Shown here piece after piece: positions 41,940 to 51,071 of a stretch of 64,000 nucleotides of DNA. The stretch lies in contig DLGF01000005.1 in NCBI GenBank assembly GCA_002482545.1, positions 62,001 through 126,000 of the forward strand, in the 5' to 3' direction. Source of the DNA: Sporomusaceae bacterium UBA7701. Its GTDB lineage: Bacteria; Bacillota; Negativicutes; Sporomusales; UBA7701. The notes beneath the pieces are model-generated. The model did not search any database, was not told the origin of the DNA, and worked only from the letters and a program-made list of their open reading frames with translations. A program made the position numbers and the translations under genes. Positions within the stretch are counted from its first letter, which is position 1, and every line of letters starts with the position of its first letter.

Positions 41940-42959
41940 ATGTTCAAGCTTTCCAAACGTACGGGTTTATTAGTTTCGGGGCTTTTGGCCACAACCTTGC
42001 TGGTGTCGGCCTGCGGCGGCGGTACCTCTTCGGAAAACAAGCCCGCCTATCCGACAAAAGCCGTCACCTTTGTGGCCCCATCCGGCGCCGGCGGCGCCTT
42101 TGACCAGGCCTTGCGCTCCATAACCAAGGTTTTGAACTCCACCAAAATCGTTGAACAGCAACTGTTGGTCGAAGCCAAGCCGGGCGGCGGCGGATCGGTC
42201 TTCCTCGCCGAATATGCGACAAATGACAAAACCAACGACTACAAACTTTTCCTTACTTCGCCGGTCATCCTGATCAATAATCTAAAGAAGGAAGGAAACA
42301 GTCCCTTCGGATACAAAAATACCACGCCGCTGACCCAGTTCTTCGTGGACTACGCAGTCATCGCCGTTCCCGCGAACTCCAAGTACAATGACCTGAAATC
42401 GCTTCTGGACGACATGAAAGCCGACCCGACCAAACTCGCGGTAGCTGGTGGCAGCGCCCCGGGATCGGTGGACCATCTGGCATTTTTGCTGCCGGCCAAA
42501 GCGTACGGAGTTGACATTAAAAAGCTGAAGTATATCGCTTACGACGGCAAGGCGGAATCCATGGTGGCTTTGCTGGGAGGCAACGCGGACGTGCTGTCCA
42601 GCGTTTCCGCCTCGGTTTCCAGCTATCTGGAGGCCAAGAAGATCAAAGTGCTCGCCGTAAATGCCCCCAATCGCCTCCCCGGCGTGTTCAAAGACGTGCC
42701 GACCCTGCGCGAGCTGGGGATTAAAGGAGACTTCACCCTCTGGCGGGGCGTTTTCGGTCCTGAAAAAATGAGCGACGAAGCGAAGAAGTACTGGGAGGAC
42801 AAGTTCCAAAAGCTGTCCGAGTCTCCGGAATGGAAGGCCGAGTTGGCCAAGAACGGCTGGGATGCCGATTATAAAGGCCCGGCTGATTTCAAAAAATCCC
42901 TGGACGAGCAGAACAAGGAAATTCAAAGCTTGCTGACAGACCTCGGCATGGCGAAGTAG
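41940..42959 (+). CDS. TctC-type solute receptor of a tripartite tricarboxylate transporter
   Basis: The 339-residue protein is a lipoprotein precursor (lipobox LVSAC, Cys25) with the TctC/Bug fold; PSGAGGAFDQALR is the first binding loop. It would capture a carboxylate in the periplasm or at the membrane surface and deliver it to TctBA encoded next. Its place after the dehydrogenase, aldolase and hydratase genes suggests that they degrade its ligand. TTAGGAGGAG precedes the ATG. Confidence 0.94.
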   Translation: MFKLSKRTGLLVSGLLATTLLVSACGGGTSSENKPAYPTKAVTFVAPSGAGGAFDQALRSITKVLNSTKIVEQQLLVEAKPGGGGSVFLAEYATNDKTNDYKLFLTSPVILINNLKKEGNSPFGYKNTTPLTQFFVDYAVIAVPANSKYNDLKSLLDDMKADPTKLAVAGGSAPGSVDHLAFLLPAKAYGVDIKKLKYIAYDGKAESMVALLGGNADVLSSVSASVSSYLEAKKIKVLAVNAPNRLPGVFKDVPTLRELGIKGDFTLWRGVFGPEKMSDEAKKYWEDKFQKLSESPEWKAELAKNGWDADYKGPADFKKSLDEQNKEIQSLLTDLGMAK

Positions 42960-43038
42960 AATAAAATGCGGGCCGGACGGAATACAGGCCAATCCGTCTG
43001 TTGACCGTCCGGCCAGTGGGCATAGAGAGGAGCATCGC

Positions 43039-43491
43039 GTGGGAAACAAAGTGTTCGACCGTTGTGCCGGCGGAGCGTTTCTGGTCGTTGGCCTGCTGTT
43101 CGCTAGAGGCAGCTTTAAGATTTCCGAAAGCGCCTATGGCAGCCAGGTGGGCCCGAGCACCTTTCCTCTTGGCCTGGGGATTATTTTGACCTTTCTGAGC
43201 ATAGGCCTGCTTTATCAGACATTCACCTATGGCGCGCAAGCAAAGGCGAAGCAGCAAAAGGATTACAAAAAGCTGTCCCTGATCCTTCTGGCCTTGTGCC
43301 TGTATATTGCCTTATTCGAGACATTGGGATACGTAATCAGCACCTTTCTTTTTCTCCTGGCGGCCTTCCAGATCATGGACCGTTCGAAGTTGTTGCTATC
43401 CGTCGTCATCTCCGCTTTTTTTTCTGCGGGAGTTTATTATTTCTATGTCGTAACCCTCCAGGGTTCGCTTCCGGCTTTTCCCCAGTGGTAA
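43039..43491 (+). CDS. TctB-type small membrane subunit
   Basis: This 150-residue protein with four membrane helices has typical TctB size and location between TctC and TctA genes. It begins at GTG 43039 after AGAGGAGC. Sequence landmarks are weak in this family, so assignment rests on helices and context. Confidence 0.9.
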   Translation: MGNKVFDRCAGGAFLVVGLLFARGSFKISESAYGSQVGPSTFPLGLGIILTFLSIGLLYQTFTYGAQAKAKQQKDYKKLSLILLALCLYIALFETLGYVISTFLFLLAAFQIMDRSKLLLSVVISAFFSAGVYYFYVVTLQGSLPAFPQW

Positions 43492-43513
43492 TGTCTTATA
43501 GGGGGGCTTTTCA

Positions 43514-45037
43514 ATGGACACGCTGCATTTTCTTGCAAACGGCTTTTTAGTGGCCCTGCAGCCATATAATCTGGCCTTTGCCTTTATCGGCGTCGTAATC
43601 GGTACGGCGGTAGGAATTTTGCCCGGTATCGGACCCTCCAGCGGGGTGGCGCTGCTGATTCCCATCACCGCTGTACTGACGGGCGGGCTTGACCCCGAGG
43701 CCGCCGCCACCAGCGGCATCATCCTGCTGGCCGGCGTTTTCTACGGCGCCATGTATGGCGGATCCACCACTTCCATACTGATTAATACACCGGGAGAGTC
43801 CTCCTCTGTCATAACCGCCCTGGACGGGTACCAGATGGCCAAACAAGGCCGGGGCGGGGTGGCCCTTTCCATCGCGGCCATCGGGTCGTTCCTCGCCGGG
43901 ATCTTTGCGCTGGTGATGCTGCTGCTGCTTGCGCAGCCCCTGTCGGAATTAGCCATACAGTTTGGTCCGGCCGAATACTTCTCGCTGGTTGTCCTGGGAC
44001 TGGCAGCGGTGACCGGGCTGGCCGGCAAATCGATGATCAAGGCGCTCATCATGATGACCGCCGGTCTGGCGGCATCGACGATCGGCGTGGACGCCCTGAC
44101 CGGAGTAGGGCGCTTTACGTTCGAGATACCTTCGCTGTATCAAGGCTTGGAGTTCATTACGATCGCCGTCGGCTTTTTCGCATTGGGCGAGGTGTTTCGA
44201 ACCATCCTGGACAATAACGGCAATGAAACAATCGCCAAAATCGGCCGGCTGCTGCCGACCAAAAAGGATTTCCGCGACAGCGTCCCCGCCATTGCGCGCG
44301 GCTCCATCCTGGGTTTCTTTGTCGGTATTCTGCCCGGGGCCGGTCCTACCCTTTCTTCGTTTATGTCCTATACCTTGGAAAAGAAATCCAGCAAGACGCC
44401 CGAGCGGTTTGGCAAAGGGGCGATTGAAGGGGTGGCGGGACCGGAGTCGGCCAACAACGCGGCAAGCGGCGGAGCCATGATCCCCCTGCTGGTTTTGGGC
44501 ATTCCCAGTTCCGCCACGACAGCGGTATTAATGGGCGCTTTCATCATGTATAATGTTCAGCCCGGCCCGCTGCTGTTCGAAAAGTATCCCACGGTCGTGT
44601 GGGGCGTCATAGCCAGCATGTTTGTCGGAAACCTGATGCTCCTGATTTTGAACATGCCGCTGATCAAGGTGTTCGCCAAGCTGGTAGAGACGCCGCCCCA
44701 GTACTTGCTGCCGATCATCCTGGCAATCTGCGTGTTTGGCGTATACGCCGTACAGGTAAATGTGTTTAACCTGGTGTTGATGCTGGTATGCGGGATATTG
44801 GGCTATTTGCTGGTGCAGAATGATTTTCCCGTGGCGCCGCTGATTTTGGGAAGAGTATTGGGACCGATGCTGGAGAATAATCTGCGGCGGGCGCTGACGC
44901 TCAGCGACGGCGACTACATCATATTCCTCTCGCATCCCATATCCGCCTTCCTGCTGGCGACGGCGCTGCTCTGGATCGTGGTGCCAGTGCTGCTCAAAAA
45001 GCGAGGCAGGAAAGTAATCGTCAACGAAGCCGAGTAG
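43514..45037 (+). CDS. TctA-type large membrane subunit
   Basis: This 507-residue protein has about 11-12 helices. The duplicated motif GTAVGILPGIGPSSGVALL near residue 30 and GFFVGILPGAGPTLSSF near residue 270 are hallmarks of TctA. It is the cation-coupled channel of the tripartite carboxylate importer. AGGGGGGCTTTTCA precedes the ATG. A terminator follows at 45053-45092. Confidence 0.96.
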   Translation: MDTLHFLANGFLVALQPYNLAFAFIGVVIGTAVGILPGIGPSSGVALLIPITAVLTGGLDPEAAATSGIILLAGVFYGAMYGGSTTSILINTPGESSSVITALDGYQMAKQGRGGVALSIAAIGSFLAGIFALVMLLLLAQPLSELAIQFGPAEYFSLVVLGLAAVTGLAGKSMIKALIMMTAGLAASTIGVDALTGVGRFTFEIPSLYQGLEFITIAVGFFALGEVFRTILDNNGNETIAKIGRLLPTKKDFRDSVPAIARGSILGFFVGILPGAGPTLSSFMSYTLEKKSSKTPERFGKGAIEGVAGPESANNAASGGAMIPLLVLGIPSSATTAVLMGAFIMYNVQPGPLLFEKYPTVVWGVIASMFVGNLMLLILNMPLIKVFAKLVETPPQYLLPIILAICVFGVYAVQVNVFNLVLMLVCGILGYLLVQNDFPVAPLILGRVLGPMLENNLRRALTLSDGDYIIFLSHPISAFLLATALLWIVVPVLLKKRGRKVIVNEAE

Positions 45038-45052
45038 ATCGGCCGAAAGTAA

Positions 45053-45092
45053 AAAAGCCCCGGACCTTGCGTTATCAAGGTTTGGGGCTTTT
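45053..45092 (+). terminator. Intrinsic terminator after the tctCBA operon
   Basis: AAAAGCCCCGGACCTTG pairs with CAAGGTTTGGGGCTTTT (two G-U pairs or mismatches) around CGTTAT. It is flanked by A and T runs. Confidence 0.85.
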
Positions 45093-45608
45093 GGCCGTTG
45101 GGGGATTGTTGATCCAGACGACCGGCCCCGCGCAAGCGGCGCGTCAGGCCGGGAGGAGCCGGGGTCAAACCCGGCATAGCGCTTTTCGGTCCACGACCTG
45201 GGGCGGCTGTTCCATCCAGCCCCGTTGACATGATATTTAAGCCTTTCCCGCTGTCGAAAACCCTTTGGGGACGGGAGGACTCTCCTCGGCGAATATCCGG
45301 TCCGGGCGGTCTTGGTGATATTGCCGGCAAGGGCTGGATATGATCTTTAACAAGCGCCGTGATTTCTTCATCCTTCAGGTATTGGACGGAATGGTTCATA
45401 AAATAGAGCACCGCGATGCTTTGCAGGTAATTCTTCCAGAGTCCGGTGATTTCCGGCGAGGTCAGATCGATAGGCTGCTTCAAGGCAATTCCCAAGCGCT
45501 CAACATGTATTCTATACTGTTCCCCCCGGAAATGAATAGTCGCCTCCCGCCCGGCAGTCCGGGCTGGACAGAGGCGCCACCAGGAATGCGGAAGCCTCCT
45601 TGTTGCCT
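45093..45608. other. Gene-poor stretch with a possible gene remnant
   Basis: No intact gene is supported between the tctA terminator and the terminator at 45609-45657. The only protein-like piece is the minus-strand fragment at 45325-45495 described separately. Confidence 0.5.
45325..45495 (-). pseudogene. Possible DUF3231-like remnant
   Basis: On the minus strand a frame reads PIDLTSPEITGLWKNYLQS then YLKDEEITALVKDHI. This resembles the start of DUF3231 (spore-associated helical-bundle) proteins, which normally have two repeats and about 330 residues. No start codon with a ribosome site is seen, and the sequence becomes Pro/Arg-rich and unrelated after about 57 residues. It looks like a decayed or chance fragment. 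Confidence 0.3.
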
Positions 45609-45657
45609 AAAAAAAGAGACCGGCTAGAACCTCGTGTTTTTTGCCGGTCTCTTTTTT
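45609..45657. terminator. Bidirectional terminator
   Basis: AAAAAAGAGACCGGC pairs with GCCGGTCTCTTTTTT. It serves the minus-strand response regulator gene ending at 45667. Confidence 0.85.
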
Positions 45658-45666
45658 ATTGTCAGT

Positions 45667-46338
45667 CTAGATTCTCGGATACATTTCATCCAACAGATTC
45701 TTCCATTTGGAAACGGCGCCGGTTCTGGTATGGACATTAAACTTCCCCAGAATGGAAATGACATGGTTTTTGACCGTGTTGGGGCTGAGTTCAAGCTTCT
45801 CCGCGATTTCTTTATTGGTGTTCCCTTGGGCCATCAGCACCATGATCTGGTTTTCCCTGAGGGTAAGCCTGGCTGAATTTTGTTCCTCCAATTCGCCCCC
45901 GGTTCTCTTGCGCTTACGCCAGTCCCGGACGAGCAGTCCGACGAGTTCGCGGGAAACCCTGAGTTCTCCGGTGCAAACGGCTGCCAGGTCCTGCAGCAGT
46001 TCCTCGGGGGATACGCTTTTCAGAAGGTAACCGTCGATTCCGAGGTTTAAAGCGGCCATTACATCCTTCGCTTCGGAGGATGCGCTCAATAACACGATCT
46101 TTTGCAAGGGGAATTCGCCCTTGATGAGCGTCGCGTCATCCAATCCGTTGGATTTGGAGCGTCTGGCGTCGATGAGAATGACATGGGGCGGATTGCGCCG
46201 GATTTCTTCGATTGTTTCCCAGATATCCGTGGATTGCTTGGATATCGAGAAGCCATTTTCGTGTAAAAAGGATCCCAGAAGATGACAAAAGAGCTCTTGG
46301 TCGCCATATACCAGGATAATCCTTTTCAAACCGACCAC
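45667..46338 (-). CDS. Orphan NarL/LuxR-type response regulator
   Basis: The protein of about 220 residues has a receiver domain (VILIDARR with the phosphoacceptor Asp, LLKSVSPEEL with the Lys) and a C-terminal LuxR HTH (LTLRENQIMVLMAQGNTNKE, then SPNTVKNHV). The near N-terminal acidic pair reads YGDQ rather than DD, so phosphorylation may be altered. The true start is probably TTG 46329 (LKRIILVYG), seven bases after GGGAG; GTG 46338 overlaps that site. It is divergent from the UbiD gene, with no kinase gene nearby, and may control the decarboxylase unit. Confidence 0.88.
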   Translation of the reverse strand: MVGLKRIILVYGDQELFCHLLGSFLHENGFSISKQSTDIWETIEEIRRNPPHVILIDARRSKSNGLDDATLIKGEFPLQKIVLLSASSEAKDVMAALNLGIDGYLLKSVSPEELLQDLAAVCTGELRVSRELVGLLVRDWRKRKRTGGELEEQNSARLTLRENQIMVLMAQGNTNKEIAEKLELSPNTVKNHVISILGKFNVHTRTGAVSKWKNLLDEMYPRI

Positions 46339-46402
46339 TCCCGTTTATTCCTGATTAAAGTGAATAATTCGTTCCTGGTCGGAAAAGACCTTTTACAGTA
46401 AC

Positions 46403-46418
46403 TAGTTAAAATTAACTA
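46403..46418. promoter_or_regulatory. Palindrome TAGTTAAAATTAACTA between the regulator and UbiD genes
   Basis: Perfect 7-bp arms around AA, in the 217-base divergent intergenic region. Candidate operator for the LuxR-type regulator. Confidence 0.45.
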
Positions 46419-46555
46419 ATATTGGAAACCCAAAAAGGTTTGCCGCGTTAGGATAAATAACCGGCGACACCGGTCAGATATAGCCATGGCTTCAGGGAGC
46501 GCTTCGCGTTATTCTGATGGTGACAAACTTATTTTTCATGTGGGAGGTATGCTCA

Positions 46556-47995
46556 ATGGATGTAACCTATAAGGACTTGCGCGAATGGCTGGAGCAGGTT
46601 GAAAAACTGGGTGAGCTGAAGCGTGTGGAAAACGCAAGCTGGGAAGAGGATGCCGGAATGCTCGCTGAAATGCTGGCCCACTCGGACGATGGACCGGCGG
46701 TTCTCATGGACAGTTTTCCCGGCTATCCCCAAGGTTTTAGAATCCTGCTCAACGCCAACGGGGCCAGAAAACGCATCGCCCATACCTTGGGCTGCGACCC
46801 TGACATCAGCAAATTGAATCTCGTCGACGCCTTTAAAAAGAAATTGGATGGGCTCAAGCCCGTGCCGCCGGTCATCGTCGAGACCGGACCGGTTATGGAG
46901 AATGTCATGAAGGGGGAAGCTGTAGACCTTTATAAATTTCCCACGCCCAAATGGCATCTGGAAGACGGCGGCCGCTACCTGGGAACAGGCAGCTACGACA
47001 TTACGCGGGACCCCGATACGGGCATCGTCAACCTGGGAACTTACAGGGTAATGGTTCAGGACAAGAATAAGGCCGGTTTTTATATCTCGCCCGGAAAACA
47101 CGGCCGCATTCATCGGGACAAATATTTTGCCCAGGGAAAACCCTGCCCGGTGGCGGTAGTCGTGGGCGGGGATCCGCTCCTGTTTATGGCCGGCAGCCTG
47201 GAAGTCCCCCAGGATGTTTGCGAGTATGACTGGGCGGGCGGGCTTCGCGGCGCGCCGTACAAAGTGGTTGTCGATCCCGTCACCGGGTTGCCCATCCCGG
47301 CTGAGGCGGAAATCGTGCTGGTCGGTTTTTCCTATCCGGATGAGAAAATGGACGAAGGGCCTTTTGGCGAGTGGACCGGCTACTATGCATCCGATCACCG
47401 GGCCGAGCCGTTTATCCGGGTCGAAGCCGTCTATCACCGGAATGATCCCATCATTCTGGGCACCCCTCCGGAAAAACCGCCTTATGAGGCCCATAAGTAC
47501 CGTGAGTATATGCGGTCCGGCATGCTGCTGGAATCGCTGGAAAAGGCCGGCATTCCCGACGTGAAGGCGGCCTGGTGCCATGGCGTGGGCGGTTGCCGGA
47601 TGCTCAACGTGGTATCCGTGAAGACGAGGTATGCGGGGCATGCCATGCAGGCGGCCCATGTGGCTTCCCAATGCCGGGTAGGTGCGTACATCGGGCGGTT
47701 GACAATTGTCGTCGATGACGATATCGACGTAACCGACCTCGGGGACGTCATGTGGGCGGTATGCACCAGGTGCGATCCTGCAAGCGATATCGACATCATC
47801 AAAAATGCCTGGGGCGGTCCGCTTGATCCCAGGATCCATCCGGACAGCAAGGCGAAAAAGAGCTTTTACGCTTCCCGGCTGATCATTGACGCTACGATGC
47901 CCTTTGACTGGAAAGAGCGCTTCCCGAAACCGATCGGGCCGTCTCCCGAGTACAAGTGGAAAACCCGTGAGAAATGGGGTTATCTCCTCAAATAA
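46556..47995 (+). CDS. UbiD-family (prenylated-FMN) decarboxylase
   Basis: This 479-residue enzyme belongs to the UbiD family, which decarboxylates or carboxylates aromatic and unsaturated acids reversibly using prenylated FMN. Typical segments are YKDLREWLEQVEKLGELKRV at the N terminus, IVNLGTYRVMVQD and GPFGEWTGYYA with conserved Glu, and PYEAHKYREYMR. Cofactor supply is by the UbiX protein encoded at 51072. It lies with two carriers, suggesting import of an organic acid and its decarboxylation, perhaps energy-conserving if coupled to exchange. ATG 46556 follows GGGAGG. Confidence 0.94.
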   Translation: MDVTYKDLREWLEQVEKLGELKRVENASWEEDAGMLAEMLAHSDDGPAVLMDSFPGYPQGFRILLNANGARKRIAHTLGCDPDISKLNLVDAFKKKLDGLKPVPPVIVETGPVMENVMKGEAVDLYKFPTPKWHLEDGGRYLGTGSYDITRDPDTGIVNLGTYRVMVQDKNKAGFYISPGKHGRIHRDKYFAQGKPCPVAVVVGGDPLLFMAGSLEVPQDVCEYDWAGGLRGAPYKVVVDPVTGLPIPAEAEIVLVGFSYPDEKMDEGPFGEWTGYYASDHRAEPFIRVEAVYHRNDPIILGTPPEKPPYEAHKYREYMRSGMLLESLEKAGIPDVKAAWCHGVGGCRMLNVVSVKTRYAGHAMQAAHVASQCRVGAYIGRLTIVVDDDIDVTDLGDVMWAVCTRCDPASDIDIIKNAWGGPLDPRIHPDSKAKKSFYASRLIIDATMPFDWKERFPKPIGPSPEYKWKTREKWGYLLK

Positions 47996-48026
47996 CAGGC
48001 ATGCACATAACGGAAGAAACCGTATA

Positions 48027-48067
48027 CCTGGTTCAAGCGCTTGCGCTTGAACCAGGGTCCCTTTTTT
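48027..48067 (+). terminator. Intrinsic terminator after the UbiD gene
   Basis: CCTGGTTCAAGCGC-TT-GCGCTTGAACCAGG is a perfect 14-bp stem (48027-48056), followed by GTCCCTTTTTT. The T run is a few bases away, so termination may be partial and allow readthrough to the carriers. Confidence 0.7.
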
Positions 48068-48098
48068 GAATAAAAAACGTCAAAGGGAGGATAACGGG

Positions 48099-49538
48099 AT
48101 GAGTCAGGCTTCAGTGGAAACCAGCAGCCAGAAAAGCTTCTTCGCCGAAAATAAGAAGCTGATCGGGTTTGTCGTCTGCATGGTTGTCGGCTTCTACATG
48201 TGGTTCGGTCCTCCGATCGGGGGGCTGACGCCGCATTCCCAGCACGTGTTGGCTTCGGTGGTCGTACTTATTCTCGGTTTGATGTTCGAGATCATGAGTA
48301 TCGGGAACCTGGTACTGCTTTGGGCGGTTTTTTTGATCATCACCAGGCTGGAAAAACCGAGTGTGGCCCTTGACGGCTTTGTGAACGAAACCACCTGGCT
48401 GGTGCTCGGGGCTTTCATGATAGGCCAGGCGGCGATAAAAACCAACCTGGCGAAAAGAATTGCGTACAATGTGATGAGCGTCGCCGGCGACTCCTATCGG
48501 CGGCTTACCTTGATGCTGTATGTTGTCGGCTGGATTTTGGGAGCCTTTATTCCTTCGGGGACGGCCCGCATGGCGATTATCTTCCCCATTTTCGTGGGTT
48601 TGCTGGAAGCTTTTCGCGCCCAACCCGATTCTCCGGAAAGTCTGGACCTCATGCTCCAGGTCAAATGGGCTTTTAGCACCGGCGGTCCTTCCATTGCCTG
48701 GCTGACCGGTTCACTGGTCAATCCGATCATCATGTCGGCCCTGACTAAGATTACCGGGCAGACGGTAAGCTGGTCCCAATGGGCGGTATGGATGTTCATT
48801 CCCACTATAACGATTGCGGCCCTCATGTGGTATTCAACCACCCGGCTGACGGGCGCCAAGCCTAAAATCGAAGGTGGCCTGACCCAGATCAGGGATGAGC
48901 TGAAGACCCTGGGGGAAATGCGGAAGGAAGAAAAAGCCGCCGCCGTCTGGATGGCGGTCGCCGTGCTTCTTTGGGCTACCGGCGATCTCACGAAGATCAA
49001 CCCGGCTTGGTCCGCAATGCTGGTAGGCCTTCTTTTATTCGCGCCTTATATCGGTGTGCTGAAGAACAAGGACCTGAAAGAGCTGGACTGGGGCATGTTC
49101 TTATTTTGCGGCGGGGCCATTTCGCTCGCCGCCGTTATCAGCGAAGCCCAAATTGATGCTTGGGCGGTTAAGGCTCTGCTTCATCCCCTCATTGCGCCGC
49201 TGAGCCAATTTGGAACAATCGGCAGCTTTACCGGGCTATGGCTGTTCGGTTACTTTATGCATTTTATCATCCCCTCCGGAACGGCGACGGTGGCCGCGGT
49301 AGCGCCGCTCAACCTTCAGTACGCGGTCGCCAACGGGCTTGATCCGACCCTTACGGCATTTGTGACCAACTTTGCCAACCGTCCGTTTATTTTCCCCTAT
49401 CAAATCATGAGCATTATGCTGCTGTGGGGTTTTGCCAAGCCGAGCATCGGCAGCGCCGCAAGGGTTCTGGGAATTCAGTCGGTGCTCTGGCTGGTTTGGT
49501 CGTTGCTGATGATTGCCTACCTCGATATCTTTATCTAG
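48099..49538 (+). CDS. DASS/SLC13-family carboxylate transporter, copy 1
   Basis: The 479-residue protein has about 12 helices. The DASS signature regions are present (FIPSGTARMAIIFPIF near residue 150; FIIPSGTATVAAVAPL near residue 400, the duplicated S-x-T substrate motifs). Such carriers exchange or import di- and tricarboxylates or aromatic acids. ATG 48099 follows AAAGGGAGG; the in-frame TTG at 48066 overlaps the terminator. Adjacent to UbiD and a second DASS gene. Confidence 0.92.
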   Translation: MSQASVETSSQKSFFAENKKLIGFVVCMVVGFYMWFGPPIGGLTPHSQHVLASVVVLILGLMFEIMSIGNLVLLWAVFLIITRLEKPSVALDGFVNETTWLVLGAFMIGQAAIKTNLAKRIAYNVMSVAGDSYRRLTLMLYVVGWILGAFIPSGTARMAIIFPIFVGLLEAFRAQPDSPESLDLMLQVKWAFSTGGPSIAWLTGSLVNPIIMSALTKITGQTVSWSQWAVWMFIPTITIAALMWYSTTRLTGAKPKIEGGLTQIRDELKTLGEMRKEEKAAAVWMAVAVLLWATGDLTKINPAWSAMLVGLLLFAPYIGVLKNKDLKELDWGMFLFCGGAISLAAVISEAQIDAWAVKALLHPLIAPLSQFGTIGSFTGLWLFGYFMHFIIPSGTATVAAVAPLNLQYAVANGLDPTLTAFVTNFANRPFIFPYQIMSIMLLWGFAKPSIGSAARVLGIQSVLWLVWSLLMIAYLDIFI

Positions 49539-49587
49539 TGCCGGGACGATGTATGCCGATATTCCCTGGAAGGGGCGGATAAGGAAA

Positions 49588-51024
49588 ATGGGCCGCTTTC
49601 AATCTGCTAATACCGGGCAACAGGTGCGAATGGCCGTTCTTTTGGCCAGCCTGTGTGCATTCTTTTATCTTTTCCGGCTGAATCCGCAGGGGTCTCCTGA
49701 CAGGCCGGCAATCCTTGCGCTGAGCGTATTGGTGTTGGTTCTGGGTCTTTGGATGACGGAATATCTGCCGATGGCCGTAAGCGGGCTGATTGGCTGTTTC
49801 CTGCTCTATTTTTTCGGGACCTATTTTCAATTCGGCGTTTTAATCAGCGGGAGCTTCTCCGGATTTGCGGTCCCGTCTGTTTGGTTTGCTTTCAGCGGCC
49901 TCGTGATCGGCGGTGCCATGGGCCTGAGCGGTCTGGCCAGGAGGATTTCCCTGATGGTCCTGCGCTACACCGGAAACTCGTATTCGAACCTGCTTTTTGG
50001 AACGCTCATTTTGAGCGGCGTACTGGTGTTTTTCATCCCTTCGACCGATGCCCGCACGGTTGTCCTGATGTCGCTTATCGCCGGCATGAGCGGCGTCCGT
50101 ACGGAAGAACCGGACGCTGGTGTGATGAAGGGGCTCAGCCTGTTGGTACCGTTCAGCTCGAGCATTATGGGAATCGGTGTGCTGGCCAGCGTATCCTCGA
50201 TTACGGCGGTCGGGATGATCGAAAAATACGGCGGCATCCAAATAAGTTATGTAAAATGGCTGGTGATGTTTTTGCCGGCCGAATTACTTACCATGACCGC
50301 GCTTTACTTTTTGGTAAAAATGCTGTTTCCGGCCCAAATTGCTCGGGTGAATAAGGGCTGGATCGAAGAAGAACTGGTTCTGACCGGACCGGTTTCCGCC
50401 AGGGAACAGCGAGCGGCCGTCATTATCGGGAGTGCAGTCCTGCTTTTTCTGACCGGATCGTTTACAGGGCTCCGCTCCGACGTTGTCGCCATGGCCTGCG
50501 CCGCCTTGCTGCTGTTGCCCAATGTGGGGGTTATTGGCGGCAAGGAATTGGCGACCCGGATAAACTGGCTGATCGCACCTATATTTTTGGGCTCCGCGTT
50601 TTCCATCGTCAATTGCCTGGAAGCTACCGGCATGCTGGCGCGCATCGGGGCCGCCGCCCTCAACCTCGCCCAGGGACCGTTGCTGGATTCGGGTTATCCG
50701 GTCCAAATGCTGACAGTATGCGGGGTAGCGGGAATAATGCACCTTTTCACGGCCCACAGCAGCATGCTGATCGCGTCATTTGTCCCGGTCGTACTCCAAT
50801 GGGCCGACGCTTTGGATCTGGGTATGGGCATTCCCTTGATATTCGTGTGGGGGTCGCAACTGGAAATCATGGCTTTCCAGTCGAGCTCGCTGACCATCGC
50901 CTACGGCTATGGGGCCATCCAGGGCATTGACATTCTTAAAATCGGCATACCGCTGGCCCTTGTCCAACTGATCGGGGGGACGCTGATTTTAAGCTGTTGG
51001 TGGAAGATTCTGGGGCTGCTGTGA
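49588..51024 (+). CDS. DASS/SLC13-family carboxylate transporter, copy 2
   Basis: This protein of about 478 residues is a divergent paralogue of the previous carrier, with motifs FIPSTDARTVVLMSLI and HLFTAHSSMLIASFVPV in place of the S-G-T boxes. The changed substrate loops suggest a different solute or the product of the decarboxylase. The start is uncertain: ATG 49588 (after GATAAGGAAA) or ATG 49549. It is 50 bases from copy 1 and 47 from the UbiX gene. Confidence 0.88.
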   Translation: MGRFQSANTGQQVRMAVLLASLCAFFYLFRLNPQGSPDRPAILALSVLVLVLGLWMTEYLPMAVSGLIGCFLLYFFGTYFQFGVLISGSFSGFAVPSVWFAFSGLVIGGAMGLSGLARRISLMVLRYTGNSYSNLLFGTLILSGVLVFFIPSTDARTVVLMSLIAGMSGVRTEEPDAGVMKGLSLLVPFSSSIMGIGVLASVSSITAVGMIEKYGGIQISYVKWLVMFLPAELLTMTALYFLVKMLFPAQIARVNKGWIEEELVLTGPVSAREQRAAVIIGSAVLLFLTGSFTGLRSDVVAMACAALLLLPNVGVIGGKELATRINWLIAPIFLGSAFSIVNCLEATGMLARIGAAALNLAQGPLLDSGYPVQMLTVCGVAGIMHLFTAHSSMLIASFVPVVLQWADALDLGMGIPLIFVWGSQLEIMAFQSSSLTIAYGYGAIQGIDILKIGIPLALVQLIGGTLILSCWWKILGLL

Positions 51025-51071
51025 AATGGGTGGAAGCGCCGAAGCTATTCCAACGGAAATGAGGGAGGGAC

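Noticed and set aside
44914..45495. 193-codon minus-strand frame overlapping the tctA end
   Set aside because: Most of it is Pro/Arg-rich shadow sequence; only the first 57 codons resemble a DUF3231 piece, which is listed separately at low confidence.
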